Shown here: piece after piece, positions 9,601 through 16,242 of the stretch
Layout: each line of letters begins with the position of its first letter
How positions within the stretch are numbered: the first letter of the stretch is position 1
IMG/VR virus record: IMGVR_UViG_3300031749_000019
Location: 1 to 35,538 of that record
Direction: 5' to 3' (one strand)
Source: a virus
DNA: 35,538 nucleotides
The notes under the pieces: model-generated
What the model saw: only the letters and a program-made list of their open reading frames with translations
Database searches by the model: none
What the model was told of the DNA's origin: nothing
Made by a program: the position numbers and the translations under genes

Positions 9601-10386
9601 GCAAATGAAGAACCAATGACTTGGCAAAATAGAATCTTTAATGCTTTTTCTCCATACAGAACTTCACCAGAAAAAGAACCAGCTAAACAGTTCTATGACC
9701 TTATTACTAATACTGCCAAAATTACCGGAGATAAACTTGCTTTAGCAAAACAAGCAGCAAGAAATATTAAATTGGAGAATCAAACGGCTCCTGTTAGAGC
9801 AGAAGACTTATCCGGAGCTAAGCAAAGAGCAATGGACAAAGCATATATTGATAATATTAAGGCAAAAATAGATCAGGCTGGTAGTGGATATACAGAATAT
9901 AAGGGTTATGCAATTTATTGGGATACACAAACACAGACAGCAAAGGTAGAACGACTTGTCGATATGGAAAAAGCACAAACAACAGCTGCTTATAATTTGG
10001 CAGCCGACCAACTAAAGGATGACAAAGATTGGCAAGGATGGATTGACGCAACACAAAAGTATATAGATTATCTCAAGGAATATCAGAAAACTCTTGATCC
10101 CAAAACTGATAAGGCTGCTTATGACAACATTGAAAATACTATTAGAGACAAAGAAAGATATATAGAAAAATATAAAAGTTATGGTGGATTTGAAAAGCCG
10201 AAAAAAGTTAAAATTCCTCGCCTCAAATTAAGTTCTGTTAAACCAATTCAGTCTAAAAAGATTAAACTCGGGGGTGATTTGTCCAAATACAAATTATCGG
10301 GCTTGAAATCCAATATAAAATCTGTTAAAATACAACCAATTAAGTTAGAACAGTATCCTAACAAAAGAACTTTGCAGGGGCGTTGA
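6607..10386 (+). CDS. Very large virion protein, probably ejected with DNA
   Basis: A 1259-residue protein, the largest in the window. Residues about 80-260 are Gly/Ala-rich with several hydrophobic segments (e.g. 'AAGGIVGGVVGGTSAGIGG'), suggesting membrane insertion. Residues 430-560 are helical. Near 575-600 the segment 'LRYNSMLTSPNTHIIN' matches a motif typical of large polyvalent proteins and podovirus internal virion proteins. The Lys-rich C-terminus (1190-1259) contains repeated 'K(I/L)..lKp' units. No lytic transglycosylase Glu motif was found. There is no clear ribosome binding site. The last codons double as part of attenuator copy 4. Confidence 0.6.
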   Translation: MAISKLKSLQDFLGNAVNTVSNYFSPTRPPSFVSPEAGSQSNNTASNYSPSPFVQDLAQIQGFIESPKQLNIVPTINPFKSTILGNIGNAVVNIPGGLVNTISQGITAPLFDVGQMIGRPFSGRQYNYNEMKNIGRLGMQRAGIVNPQAAQQQGTKYGFKQVAGNVAETVLPIASAYVPTGVTNIAKEGVAKSLGSTILQGAKEGAIQGAGYGLVSGLVGSREEQNNAKYALNILGNMAAGGIVGGVVGGTSAGIGGLIELTKRPRSVETQLRDSMGRWTEGETPIKPKGMTNAQWNFQLEFNKKYGRNPYTPVYPKDLEKAIKYEAGKKQIGLSVRDINKDINPLGETKTIAPENKLPKPEVPPTSEILPQGHQGNGLNPPSSSQISSSGEIINPTDPFYNINRLNISNEAKSQLKEKITGEFKPEFEKVTGEKMSADEIVKRAQSASDELIQTIGREKTAELGAAQLRLRQTIAQMVDSGKVDKDLLEKMRADKSFSANTARLQQQRTINADPKSPNGRLLQTMLKNILDVNEDLDGILAKAKGVDFNDPKQATEFYRQFIKPKAGDWIDKLRYNSMLTSPNTHIINATSNWQGTGLITPIQKTIEGSIDKILSVLNPSRERTRFTGEGLAYARGYYNPQTVKAAFKNMWSVLSGERISEYPDTRNIPLTTGGVGRVVENALDIGGRALEAVDQLFMTLTKGGLESSYKYRLGKGVKIAPSAEEEASNLLFRGKLTEPGQGWISNLIGAGGEAVKKVAHGDNATFRWMAKLTLPFVNIGTNLAKSGFEYNPVTGAFNLIGNSDKIAQAAKMLIGAGVVATAVPFALSDRLTFKLPSGKRGDAAREAGMLDYAIKIPTPKGEQWVQYTKMHPAIAWQLATVAALTDAIKNRKITEDVGQKIADGIWSVMQFGLDQTYFKNVSDFMSGVQGNVERFASIPSNYVSQFIPFRAFASWLNRIIDVYQRKPDTDASFITQSLQQIQSQLPILSKNVPVRTNANEEPMTWQNRIFNAFSPYRTSPEKEPAKQFYDLITNTAKITGDKLALAKQAARNIKLENQTAPVRAEDLSGAKQRAMDKAYIDNIKAKIDQAGSGYTEYKGYAIYWDTQTQTAKVERLVDMEKAQTTAAYNLAADQLKDDKDWQGWIDATQKYIDYLKEYQKTLDPKTDKAAYDNIENTIRDKERYIEKYKSYGGFEKPKKVKIPRLKLSSVKPIQSKKIKLGGDLSKYKLSGLKSNIKSVKIQPIKLEQYPNKRTLQGR
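10303..10331 (+). promoter_or_regulatory. Promoter inside the 3' end of the large virion gene
   Basis: TTGAAA (10303-10308), a 17-base spacer and TAAAAT (10326-10331), all within coding sequence. The predicted start, near 10338, would give a leader containing the attenuator at 10357-10405 and then the fibre gene. Confidence 0.5.
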
Positions 10387-10405
10387 AAGATTGACGCCCT
10401 TTTTT
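10357..10405 (+). promoter_or_regulatory. Leader attenuator, AGAAC family, copy 4 (overlaps a coding end)
   Basis: Upstream hairpin: CCU (10357-10359) with AGG (10376-10378), CAAA (10362-10365) with UUUG (10371-10374), loop AGAAC. Terminator: AGGGGCGU (10376-10383) with ACGCCCUU (10394-10401), eight pairs with one G-U, and six Ts (10400-10405). The shared AGG makes the hairpins exclusive. The stop codon of the large virion gene (10384-10386) lies in the terminator loop. Confidence 0.7.
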
Positions 10406-10425
10406 AGTGGAGAAACGGAGGAAAA

Positions 10426-11505
10426 ATGTCAACTATAAGTAAAATTTTACCAGCACCGCCAAATAATTTTTCGACCACCTTGTCGGCAGATATTACTGCC
10501 GCCGCTCTTTCTATCGGTTTAAACAGTATTACCGGATTAGGGAGCGAGGGGGTAGGGGTAATTTACAAGAAAAAAACAGACGGAACCCCCGACGAGACCA
10601 CCGTTGAGTTTGTCCATTGGACAGGTCTTGGGACAAATACAATTACTTTGACCGACACGGGAGATAGGGGAATTTCAGGTTCTTACAATGGTGCTCAAGC
10701 TCACTCCAACGGCGATACTTTTGAGGTTTGGGTTCATTCAAGCTATTATCCACGGGATTTTGCTTTAGTTGAACATGCGGCTGACGGGACTCACGACCCA
10801 ACCAAAGTAACTACCAGAACTGCTTTTGAAACAGAACATAAAACCGATAATACTCACGATTCAACCAAAGTGGCAATGCTGGCGGGAGAGCAGACCCTTA
10901 CAGGGCAAAAGACTTTTAGTGGGGGAATTAAAACAGATACGATTGCTGAAGTAACGACTGGGGCGAAGACAACAATTAGCAATGGGATAAAGACCGACAC
11001 GGTAGATGAAAAAACTGCCGATGCTGGAGTAACGGTTGATGGTTGTTTAATTAAAGATGGAAATGTGGCAAAAGCAACGATTTTAAGCACAACCGCTAAA
11101 GCAGCGGCTTATGTAAGCGCAAGTCAAACAATTTCTTCTAACACTTGGACTAAGGTTAATTTTGATACTGAACACTATGACCCAGGCAATAATTTTGATA
11201 CTACCAACAAAAGATTTACTGCGCCAGTAGCAGGCTATTATTTGATTACTTCTTTAATCGGTTATAGTAGTGTCCAAGACCAAAAAAGGTATATATCGGC
11301 TATTTACCAGAATGGCTCAAGAATTAAGACATTTTATACAGTAGCAAGTGGAACGACTAACGCTTATTGTTCTCTTTCGGCAATTGTTTATCTGGATGCT
11401 AATGACTATGTTGAAATTTGGACTTATCACGATGCGACAGCGAGCCAGTCTTTGGATGGACAAAGTTTGTTTTCTGATTTTTCAGTTCATTTGTTGTCGG
11501 TATAA
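10426..11505 (+). CDS. Tail fibre protein with C1q-like C-terminal head
   Basis: A 359-residue protein. Residues 1-120 form a beta-rich attachment domain; 120-215 contain repeated 'THD.TKV', 'KTD' and 'T(S/G)..TKT' units like a fibrous shaft. The last 140 residues ('ASQTISSNTWTKVNFDTE', then 'RFTAPVAGYYLITS', ending 'SDFSVHLL') have the strand order and key residues of C1q/TNF-like jelly rolls, where F-x-A/v-P-x-a-G-x-Y is the hallmark. Such heads bind receptors in phage fibres. SD CGGAGG is 6 bases upstream. Host receptor binding is the likely role. Confidence 0.75.
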   Translation: MSTISKILPAPPNNFSTTLSADITAAALSIGLNSITGLGSEGVGVIYKKKTDGTPDETTVEFVHWTGLGTNTITLTDTGDRGISGSYNGAQAHSNGDTFEVWVHSSYYPRDFALVEHAADGTHDPTKVTTRTAFETEHKTDNTHDSTKVAMLAGEQTLTGQKTFSGGIKTDTIAEVTTGAKTTISNGIKTDTVDEKTADAGVTVDGCLIKDGNVAKATILSTTAKAAAYVSASQTISSNTWTKVNFDTEHYDPGNNFDTTNKRFTAPVAGYYLITSLIGYSSVQDQKRYISAIYQNGSRIKTFYTVASGTTNAYCSLSAIVYLDANDYVEIWTYHDATASQSLDGQSLFSDFSVHLLSV

Positions 11506-11510
11506 CTAAT

Positions 11511-11591
11511 ATGAACGGCTTTAATTTTGAAACAATACTGGCGCAAACCCAGCCGTCGGGAGGCCTTGCTGAAAGATGGCTAAAGGATTGA
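11511..11591 (+). CDS. Possible 26-aa peptide
   Basis: ATG shortly after the fibre stop; encodes a 26-residue peptide ending WLKD. No ribosome binding site and no family recognised. It overlaps a second short frame. Could be chance. Confidence 0.2.
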   Translation: MNGFNFETILAQTQPSGGLAERWLKD

Positions 11592-11665
11592 TCGCCACAC
11601 AAGGATATGAATGCGCCTATTCATTCAATCAAAGTCAATGTTCTAGAGGAAAGCAATATAAATAA
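11576..11665 (+). CDS. Possible 29-aa peptide with two Cys
   Basis: A 29-residue frame with Cys at positions 13 and 22; GGGAGG lies about 12 bases before the ATG, a rather long spacing. Within it, ATGAAT and ATTCAT form a short inverted repeat. Weak support. Confidence 0.25.
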   Translation: MAKGLIATQGYECAYSFNQSQCSRGKQYK

Positions 11666-11686
11666 ACATTTTTATTTTTAAATGAA

Positions 11687-11944
11687 ATGGGCAAAAAGGA
11701 AACATCACTCAAAGAAACTCTATACAAGAACTTCCCTTGGATTGTGGGTGTACTTATTACTTTCCTTAATCTGTGGTTGTCTTATAACATTTCTCCTATT
11801 AAACAAGATATTGCAAATAATTCCTTTCGTATTTCCGCCTTAGAGAAGTTGGTAGATAAACAAGAGGATTATAACCTGCGACTGGAAGGTAAAATAGACA
11901 CTTTAATTAAAGAAGTTGCTGCATTAAACGAAAAGGTTAAGTGA
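11687..11944 (+). CDS. Holin-like or membrane-anchored coiled-coil protein
   Basis: An 85-residue protein: charged N-terminus, one hydrophobic segment at about residues 17-36 ('WIVGVLITFLNLWLSY'), then a heptad-patterned helix to the end. This single-span plus coiled-coil plan resembles XhlA-type haemolysin/holin accessory proteins. It lies 17 bases upstream of a C39-type peptidase, which fits a lysis pair. No ribosome binding site is evident. The alternative is a membrane tether for the neighbouring peptidase. Confidence 0.55.
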   Translation: MGKKETSLKETLYKNFPWIVGVLITFLNLWLSYNISPIKQDIANNSFRISALEKLVDKQEDYNLRLEGKIDTLIKEVAALNEKVK

Positions 11945-11961
11945 TTTACTATCCCTAAAAT

Positions 11962-12900
11962 ATGTCAAAGTTAAATATCGAACCTATAAGCCAAAATGAC
12001 CCAAGGTGGAAGGACAAAAAACTCGGCACTTCAGCTTTGACAATTGGTCAAGCAGGGTGTGCTCTCGATTGTGTTTCAATGCTTTGCACTTACTTCGGAC
12101 ACCCAATACTTCCTGATGCTTTGAATGATTGGCTAACAAACAACAGCGGATATGCTAACAGAAATTTATTAAAGTGGGAAACAATAACTAATCTTTATCC
12201 TGATATTGTCTGGAAAGAAAGAATAGACTGCCCTGATACTCCCGCCCCCCTTGAGAGAATAGACGAACTTCTAAACAACCGAATACCAGTGATTGCATTG
12301 GTAGATTACAATCCAAACACAAAGGAAATCGAACAGCACTTTGTTTTGATAGTCGGAAAAGATGTTAATGATTACTTTATTGCCGACCCGATGTGCCAGC
12401 CAGGTGATGGTGTTTATTACTTGTCGGCAAAATATGGCCAACCAGCAAAGGCAATCTGTGGGTTGAGGATATATACTGGAAATCCACCACAAGAGCCTTC
12501 TGGTGGCACTACAGAGCCCTACAGCGATATCCCTGAGCGGGTTACCAAAATAGAAATTGGACTGGACAAGGTAAATGATGAGTTGGCTAAAAACACCAGA
12601 AGATTAGATGAAATCCAAAGGTCGGTAGATGTGGTTTCTGCTGACAGGGCAATACTTGAAGATATCCAGGCTAAACTAACAGAATTAAAAGAAACTGTAA
12701 GATTAAATTCTGATACCCTTGCGAATACCAAAAAAGAACTTCGAGATGAGATAAGAACAAACTTGGAGCTTTCAGAACAAAACACCAAAGAACTTACTGC
12801 AAGAATTGAAGCACTGGAAAAAGGATATTCCCTTAATGAAAGCAAGTTTGGGTTTATCAAGAAATTATTTGGGAAGTATTTTATTATTAAATTAAAATAA
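11962..12900 (+). CDS. C39-type cysteine peptidase with coiled-coil tail (endolysin-like)
   Basis: A 312-residue protein. Residues 1-160 carry a papain-like C39 (peptidase_C39_2 type) domain: Cys33 in GQAGCALDC, His126 in QHFVLIVG and Asp142 in FIADP form the expected triad order. Residues 185-295 form a long coiled coil with Leu/Ile heptads; the C-terminus is basic and hydrophobic. The domain type occurs in phage lysins that cleave peptidoglycan stem peptides or cross-bridges, and the holin-like gene upstream supports lysis. The coiled coil, rather than a wall-binding domain, is unusual and could mean oligomer formation or virion association. No ribosome binding site. Confidence 0.75.
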   Translation: MSKLNIEPISQNDPRWKDKKLGTSALTIGQAGCALDCVSMLCTYFGHPILPDALNDWLTNNSGYANRNLLKWETITNLYPDIVWKERIDCPDTPAPLERIDELLNNRIPVIALVDYNPNTKEIEQHFVLIVGKDVNDYFIADPMCQPGDGVYYLSAKYGQPAKAICGLRIYTGNPPQEPSGGTTEPYSDIPERVTKIEIGLDKVNDELAKNTRRLDEIQRSVDVVSADRAILEDIQAKLTELKETVRLNSDTLANTKKELRDEIRTNLELSEQNTKELTARIEALEKGYSLNESKFGFIKKLFGKYFIIKLK

Positions 12901-12901
12901 T

Positions 12902-13192
12902 ATGCCTAAAACAAAACAAATAGACTTAAAAAGAGAATTTAAAGCAATTAACACCAGTCATAAAGAGGCAATGGCAATGAAATGCGCAGAGTGTTTAGGT
13001 TTTTTTGTTGATGGTTATGAAAAATGCACTAGTGAGACCTGCCCACTTCTGGATTTTTTTCCCCCTTTTTCTTTTGTAAACAAAGAAAAATTTGTTGAGA
13101 AAATGAGGGAAAAAGCTAGAGAGCTCGACAACGATAATTCTTTTGTAGCGAGGATAAAGACGAGGCAGAACAGAGTGGCAAGAGCAGTCTAA
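12902..13192 (+). CDS. Small zinc-ribbon-like phage protein
   Basis: A 96-residue basic protein starting two bases after the previous gene. Residues 27-50 contain CAEC and, after a gap, C-x4-C followed by PLLDFFPPF. This CxxC...CxxxxCPL pattern is common in small uncharacterised phage proteins thought to bind zinc. The rest is Lys/Arg-rich helix. Role unknown, possibly nucleic-acid binding. Confidence 0.65.
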   Translation: MPKTKQIDLKREFKAINTSHKEAMAMKCAECLGFFVDGYEKCTSETCPLLDFFPPFSFVNKEKFVEKMREKARELDNDNSFVARIKTRQNRVARAV

Positions 13193-13222
13193 AACGGTCG
13201 AAAGGGTCGAAGGTGGACATAT

Positions 13223-13363
13223 ATGAGTACTAAGAAATCAACCAGAGGACAAAAAAGTGGTCGAGGCAAAAGACCAAAAGTAAAAAGCGAACCATTTTCT
13301 ATCAAACATTTGCAAAAAATTCTTGCTGGAAGAATTAAAGAGGCAAGAGAAAGGAGAAAATGA
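13223..13363 (+). CDS. Small basic protein, 46 aa
   Basis: A 46-residue protein, about 40 percent Lys/Arg, with an unstructured N-terminus and a C-terminal helix. AAGGTGG lies 7 bases upstream of the ATG. The stop overlaps the start of the next gene (ATGA). No family recognised; RNA or DNA binding is possible from charge alone. Confidence 0.65.
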   Translation: MSTKKSTRGQKSGRGKRPKVKSEPFSIKHLQKILAGRIKEARERRK

Positions 13364-13560
13364 ACAATGAAATAGATTTAGAACAATTTTTATTTCAACT
13401 TCAGAGATTAGAGGGTCAAGGGGCCAAAACACAAAGCCTTCAGGAAGAAACGTGGGAAAGAATAAAAGATGAAATTGAAGGAAAGGTTGACCAAAAAAGA
13501 CTAGAAGAGCAAATACTTTTTGAAAGAAAAGAAAGGAGGTCGAATGCAAAACATTCCTAA
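13360..13560 (+). CDS. Small acidic helical protein, unknown
   Basis: A 66-residue Glu/Gln-rich helical protein, translationally coupled to the preceding basic protein (ATGA overlap) and overlapping the next gene by 17 bases. AAAGGAG lies just upstream. The opposite charge of the two coupled proteins hints at a partnership; no known domain. Confidence 0.6.
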   Translation: MNNEIDLEQFLFQLQRLEGQGAKTQSLQEETWERIKDEIEGKVDQKRLEEQILFERKERRSNAKHS

Positions 13561-13804
13561 AGAAGTAGAAGAGATTATTCCTTCAAAAGAACTTTTAGTT
13601 AATACTGTCAAGGAATTTTTACGAGTGGGAATTTTGGCAGTGATACCAGTCCTAATTTCACAGCTAGAGTCGCAGAAAGTTGATTGGAGAACAATTGGAG
13701 TTGTCTTTGTAGTTGCTATCTTAAAAGCAGTCGATAGAGGAATTCACGAGTTGGGAAGAAAAACAAACAACACGAATTTGGAAAAATCTATTTTGAGGTT
13801 CTAA
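13544..13804 (+). CDS. Holin-like two-segment membrane protein
   Basis: The ATG at 13544 is chosen over 13520 because AAAGGAGG lies directly before it; the product is 86 residues. Two hydrophobic helices (about 24-41 and 47-63) are joined by a short polar turn, with a charged C-terminal tail containing 'RGIHELGRK'. Size and topology fit phage holins. It lies about 640 bases downstream of the C39 peptidase. With the protein at 11687 there are two holin candidates, which could be holin and antiholin. Confidence 0.6.
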   Translation: MQNIPKEVEEIIPSKELLVNTVKEFLRVGILAVIPVLISQLESQKVDWRTIGVVFVVAILKAVDRGIHELGRKTNNTNLEKSILRF

Positions 13805-13806
13805 AA

Positions 13807-13863
13807 AAACCGCCATTTTGAACTTCGCACAGCGGAGTGATGTTGGCCGACATCTGACGGTTT
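13807..13863 (+). promoter_or_regulatory. Possible three-way-junction RNA structure in a leader
   Basis: Outer helix AAACCG (13807-13812) with CGGTTT (13858-13863); first arm CTTCGC (13823-13828) with GCGGAG (13832-13837); second arm GATGT (13839-13843) with ACATC (13850-13854). It lies between the holin-like gene and the phosphoesterase and could be a weak terminator or a regulatory RNA. Confidence 0.4.
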
Positions 13864-13892
13864 ATTATGGAGTATATATCAAATTGTATCAA

Positions 13893-14852
13893 ATGTCAAA
13901 AGAGACGCTGATTATTGACGGAAAAGGGACAGAAAAACTGATAAGACCAGTTGAGCAAGTTATCTTCCAAGACAAAAAACCTCCCGTTGTCGATGAAGAA
14001 AGTATCTTAAAACATCTTCAGCAGGCAAGAGAACTCTACAAAAGTATGGAAGTTGGCCAAAAAGAGGCAACAGTAGAGTTGAAACCAAAGTATCCTGATT
14101 TACCTGCTTTTATCTGGCTTCTAAATGACAGTCATATGGGGAGTGTGTTTACGGATTATGAAAGGTTAATTGCCGATTACAAAGTTGTTAAAGAAACTCC
14201 TAATTTTTACACAATTACTAACGGAGATGAGGTTGATAATTTTTTAGTGGATACTGCTCAGGCGGCTGGAGTTTATGAAGACTCTATCTCACCAGAACAG
14301 CAGGCACTTCTTGTTCAACGTCTTTTCAAAGAATTGGCAGGTCAAGAAAAATTATTGCTTTGTTCTTTTGGAAATCATAACGATTTTATTCAAAAGAGCG
14401 GGCTTTCTTTTGAGGGAACTTGGTTAAGGAATTTACCTTGTCCTGTTTTTAACTGCGGCGGGCTTCTAAACTTGAAATTTGGCAGTCAGGAATACAAGAT
14501 AGCCACTACTCATCGGTTTTGGGGTTTTAGTCGGTTAAATCCAACAAATGCCTGCAAAAGGTTTATGGAACACGTCTATCCTGATGCTGATATAGTTTAT
14601 TTAGGGCATTCTCATCAAAAAGAATATCTCTCTTTTCAAAGGGGTGGAAAAGAAAGACTGGCAATTATCGGCGGTTGTTACAAAACAGATGATATTTTTG
14701 GCCCAAAAAGAGGATTGGGTGGCGGCGGACAGATGGGCGGTTTAGTCTTAGAGCTAAGACCAGACAAAAGAGATATGCACGTCTTTGATTCAGTTCAAGA
14801 AGCAAGCGAATATTTTGAGTTACTAAGAGAAATAAAAAATGGAAGTAAATAA
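13893..14852 (+). CDS. Calcineurin-like metallophosphoesterase
   Basis: A 319-residue protein from the ATG at 13893 (upstream frame extension lies in a structured leader and begins with a non-ATG codon). The five metal-binding motifs are in order: D-S-H in LNDSHMG, GDEVD, GNHND, an isolated His in THRFWG and GHSH. This is the calcineurin-type phosphoesterase fold with a two-metal site. Residues 1-65 are an extra N-terminal part. Phage members act on nucleic acid ends, nucleotides or phosphoproteins; the substrate cannot be read here. It overlaps the methyltransferase gene by 14 bases, so the two are co-translated, suggesting DNA-directed work. Confidence 0.8.
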   Translation: MSKETLIIDGKGTEKLIRPVEQVIFQDKKPPVVDEESILKHLQQARELYKSMEVGQKEATVELKPKYPDLPAFIWLLNDSHMGSVFTDYERLIADYKVVKETPNFYTITNGDEVDNFLVDTAQAAGVYEDSISPEQQALLVQRLFKELAGQEKLLLCSFGNHNDFIQKSGLSFEGTWLRNLPCPVFNCGGLLNLKFGSQEYKIATTHRFWGFSRLNPTNACKRFMEHVYPDADIVYLGHSHQKEYLSFQRGGKERLAIIGGCYKTDDIFGPKRGLGGGGQMGGLVLELRPDKRDMHVFDSVQEASEYFELLREIKNGSK

Positions 14853-15615
14853 AATATACCAAGGCGATTGTCTAGAAGTTTTAAAAGAAATACCAGATAA
14901 CTCTATTGATATGATTTTGACTGACCCTCCTTATATGATTTCGAGTTCTTTAAAAATAAGACGCCAAAGAAATCCGATGAAATTTACTAAACAATATAAA
15001 TTTAAGGGTAAGGATATAAATTATGAATTTGGCGATTGGGATATTTTTGAGACCATGACTGATTATTTACAATTTACAGAGAAGTGGTTTAAAGAATGTA
15101 TTAGGGTTTTAAAAAAAGGGGGGCATATTGTTAGTTTTTTTGATAAACATAAATTATCTTATTTAGTCCATTGGGCAGAAGAATTAAATGTTAAAACTCG
15201 TCAATGTCTTTTTTGGATTAAATCAAATCCCGTCCCTCAAGCAAGAAAGGTGGCTTTTATGTCAGCAGTAGAGCTTTGTTATTGGGGAACTAAAGAAACT
15301 ACCGAAAGAAAATTTGCCACTTTTAATTATCAATTAGGACAACACCCTGATTACATTATTACGCCGATTTGTTCAGGCAAGGAAAGGAATCAATTTGGTT
15401 TTCATCCTACCCAAAAACCAGAAAAAGTAATTGAGTGGATAATGAGTTATTTAAGTAATAAAAATGATATTATTTTAGACCCATTTATGGGAAGTGGAAC
15501 TACCGCAGTTGTTGCTAAAAAAACAGGACGGAATTATGTCGGAATAGAAAAAGAACCCGAATATGTAAAAATAGCCCAGAAAAGAATTGAAGCTATTCCT
15601 AATTTATTGATTTAA
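14839..15615 (+). CDS. DNA adenine/cytosine-N4 methyltransferase (beta-class)
   Basis: A 258-residue protein. The catalytic motif DPPY (residues 29-32) precedes the SAM-binding motif DPFMGSGTT (about 212-220), the motif order of beta-class amino-methyltransferases; HPTQKPE before it is also conserved. Length is normal for a single-subunit phage enzyme and no restriction partner is adjacent, so protection from host restriction or regulation is likelier than a full restriction system. It overlaps the upstream phosphoesterase and is followed by an HNH gene 11 bases on. The target sequence is unknown. Confidence 0.88.
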   Translation: MEVNKIYQGDCLEVLKEIPDNSIDMILTDPPYMISSSLKIRRQRNPMKFTKQYKFKGKDINYEFGDWDIFETMTDYLQFTEKWFKECIRVLKKGGHIVSFFDKHKLSYLVHWAEELNVKTRQCLFWIKSNPVPQARKVAFMSAVELCYWGTKETTERKFATFNYQLGQHPDYIITPICSGKERNQFGFHPTQKPEKVIEWIMSYLSNKNDIILDPFMGSGTTAVVAKKTGRNYVGIEKEPEYVKIAQKRIEAIPNLLI

Positions 15616-15626
15616 TTAAATGAAGT

Positions 15627-15857
15627 ATGACAAGGAGTAAAGAAGCAACGGGAATACTGGCTGACAAGAAAAGAGTAAAAGAAATTTACGGAAACAGGTG
15701 TGCCAACTTCGAAGAGTGCCACTCAACAGAAAAACCGCATATCCACCATATTCTTTTTAGGTCTGATGGTTTTCCCCGCAAAGTAACAGAAAATAAAGCT
15801 AACTACGTTGCTTTGTGCTGGAAGTGTGAGAGAAAAGTCCACGAGATGGCTAAATAG
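15627..15857 (+). CDS. Short HNH-type zinc nuclease domain protein
   Basis: A 76-residue protein with C-x5-C, HIHHI, N-x4-LC-x2-C and a terminal VHEMAK, the His-Asn-His plus zinc-Cys arrangement of HNH nucleases. It is only the core domain with no DNA-binding extension. It directly follows the methyltransferase, so a nuclease/methylase pair can be considered, although free-standing HNH genes are common in phages. No ribosome binding site. Confidence 0.65.
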   Translation: MTRSKEATGILADKKRVKEIYGNRCANFEECHSTEKPHIHHILFRSDGFPRKVTENKANYVALCWKCERKVHEMAK

Positions 15858-15861
15858 GGGG

Positions 15862-15928
15862 TTGACAAAAAGGTTAGGGAGTGGTAATTTCAAGATATGA
15901 AAAAGACTTGTGGTAATTGTGATATAAT
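15862..15928 (+). promoter_or_regulatory. Two candidate promoters for the early region
   Basis: The first is TTGACA (15862-15867), 17 bases, TAATTT (15885-15890). The second is an extended -10 element TGATATAAT (15920-15928) without a good -35. The second starts a few bases before the terminator at 15936. Confidence 0.55.
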
Positions 15929-15935
15929 AAAAACA

Positions 15936-15972
15936 CCCACCGAGATTGGCCACAAGCCTGCGGTGGGTTTTT
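15936..15972 (+). terminator. Intrinsic terminator with a competing upstream strand
   Basis: CCCACCG (15936-15942) pairs with CGGTGGG (15961-15967), then five Ts. In its loop CCACAAG (15950-15956) is complementary to CTTGTGG (15907-15913), which is transcribed only from the upstream promoter; that pairing would enclose and disturb the terminator. Confidence 0.65.
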
Positions 15973-16242
15973 GGTAGCAAAATCGGAATATAACAGCCTG
16001 CAGTAAAGGCAACCCAACTGCACAATCAAGTATCCCAGAGCTAAAAAGCAGTTTTCCGACTCGTTAAAGGATACGAAGAAGGCCGGGGAGAAAATGAAAG
16101 TTTTTTGAGCCGGATTTAAAAACTTCAATGATTGTGGGTGTACTATTCCTATAAGGAAAAAAAAGACTATATGGAGTCTCTGGGAAGTAGGGAGAAGAGG
16201 GGGTTTAAGGGGGTGATATCTTTTTATATAGTTAGTAGTTAG

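Larger units (their letters stand above)
15858..16242 (+). other. Longest gene-free region: promoters, terminator, possible structured RNA or origin
   Basis: 385 bases without a convincing gene. It contains TTGACA-17-TAATTT (15862-15890), an extended -10 TGATATAAT (15920-15928) and a terminator (15936-15972). Further on, TCGGAA (15983-15988) can pair with TTCCGA (16054-16059) around an inner hairpin TGCAGT (15999-16004) with ACTGCA (16017-16022). The end is purine-rich (16170-16215). No iterons or tRNA seen. A non-coding RNA or an origin are possible. Confidence 0.5.

Noticed and set aside
11740-11754. 15-base exact repeat GATTGTGGGTGTACT, also at 16130-16144
   Set aside because: One 15-base match is about what chance allows in a 35 kb AT-rich genome; flanks differ and one copy is plain coding sequence.
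13579-13592. A fifth AAAGAACTTT, inside the holin-like gene
   Set aside because: There is no overlapping terminator or nearby promoter, and the flanks do not extend the stem.
15858-16242. tRNA, CRISPR array or iteron-type origin
   Set aside because: No cloverleaf, no spaced identical repeats and no iterons could be found here or elsewhere in the window.
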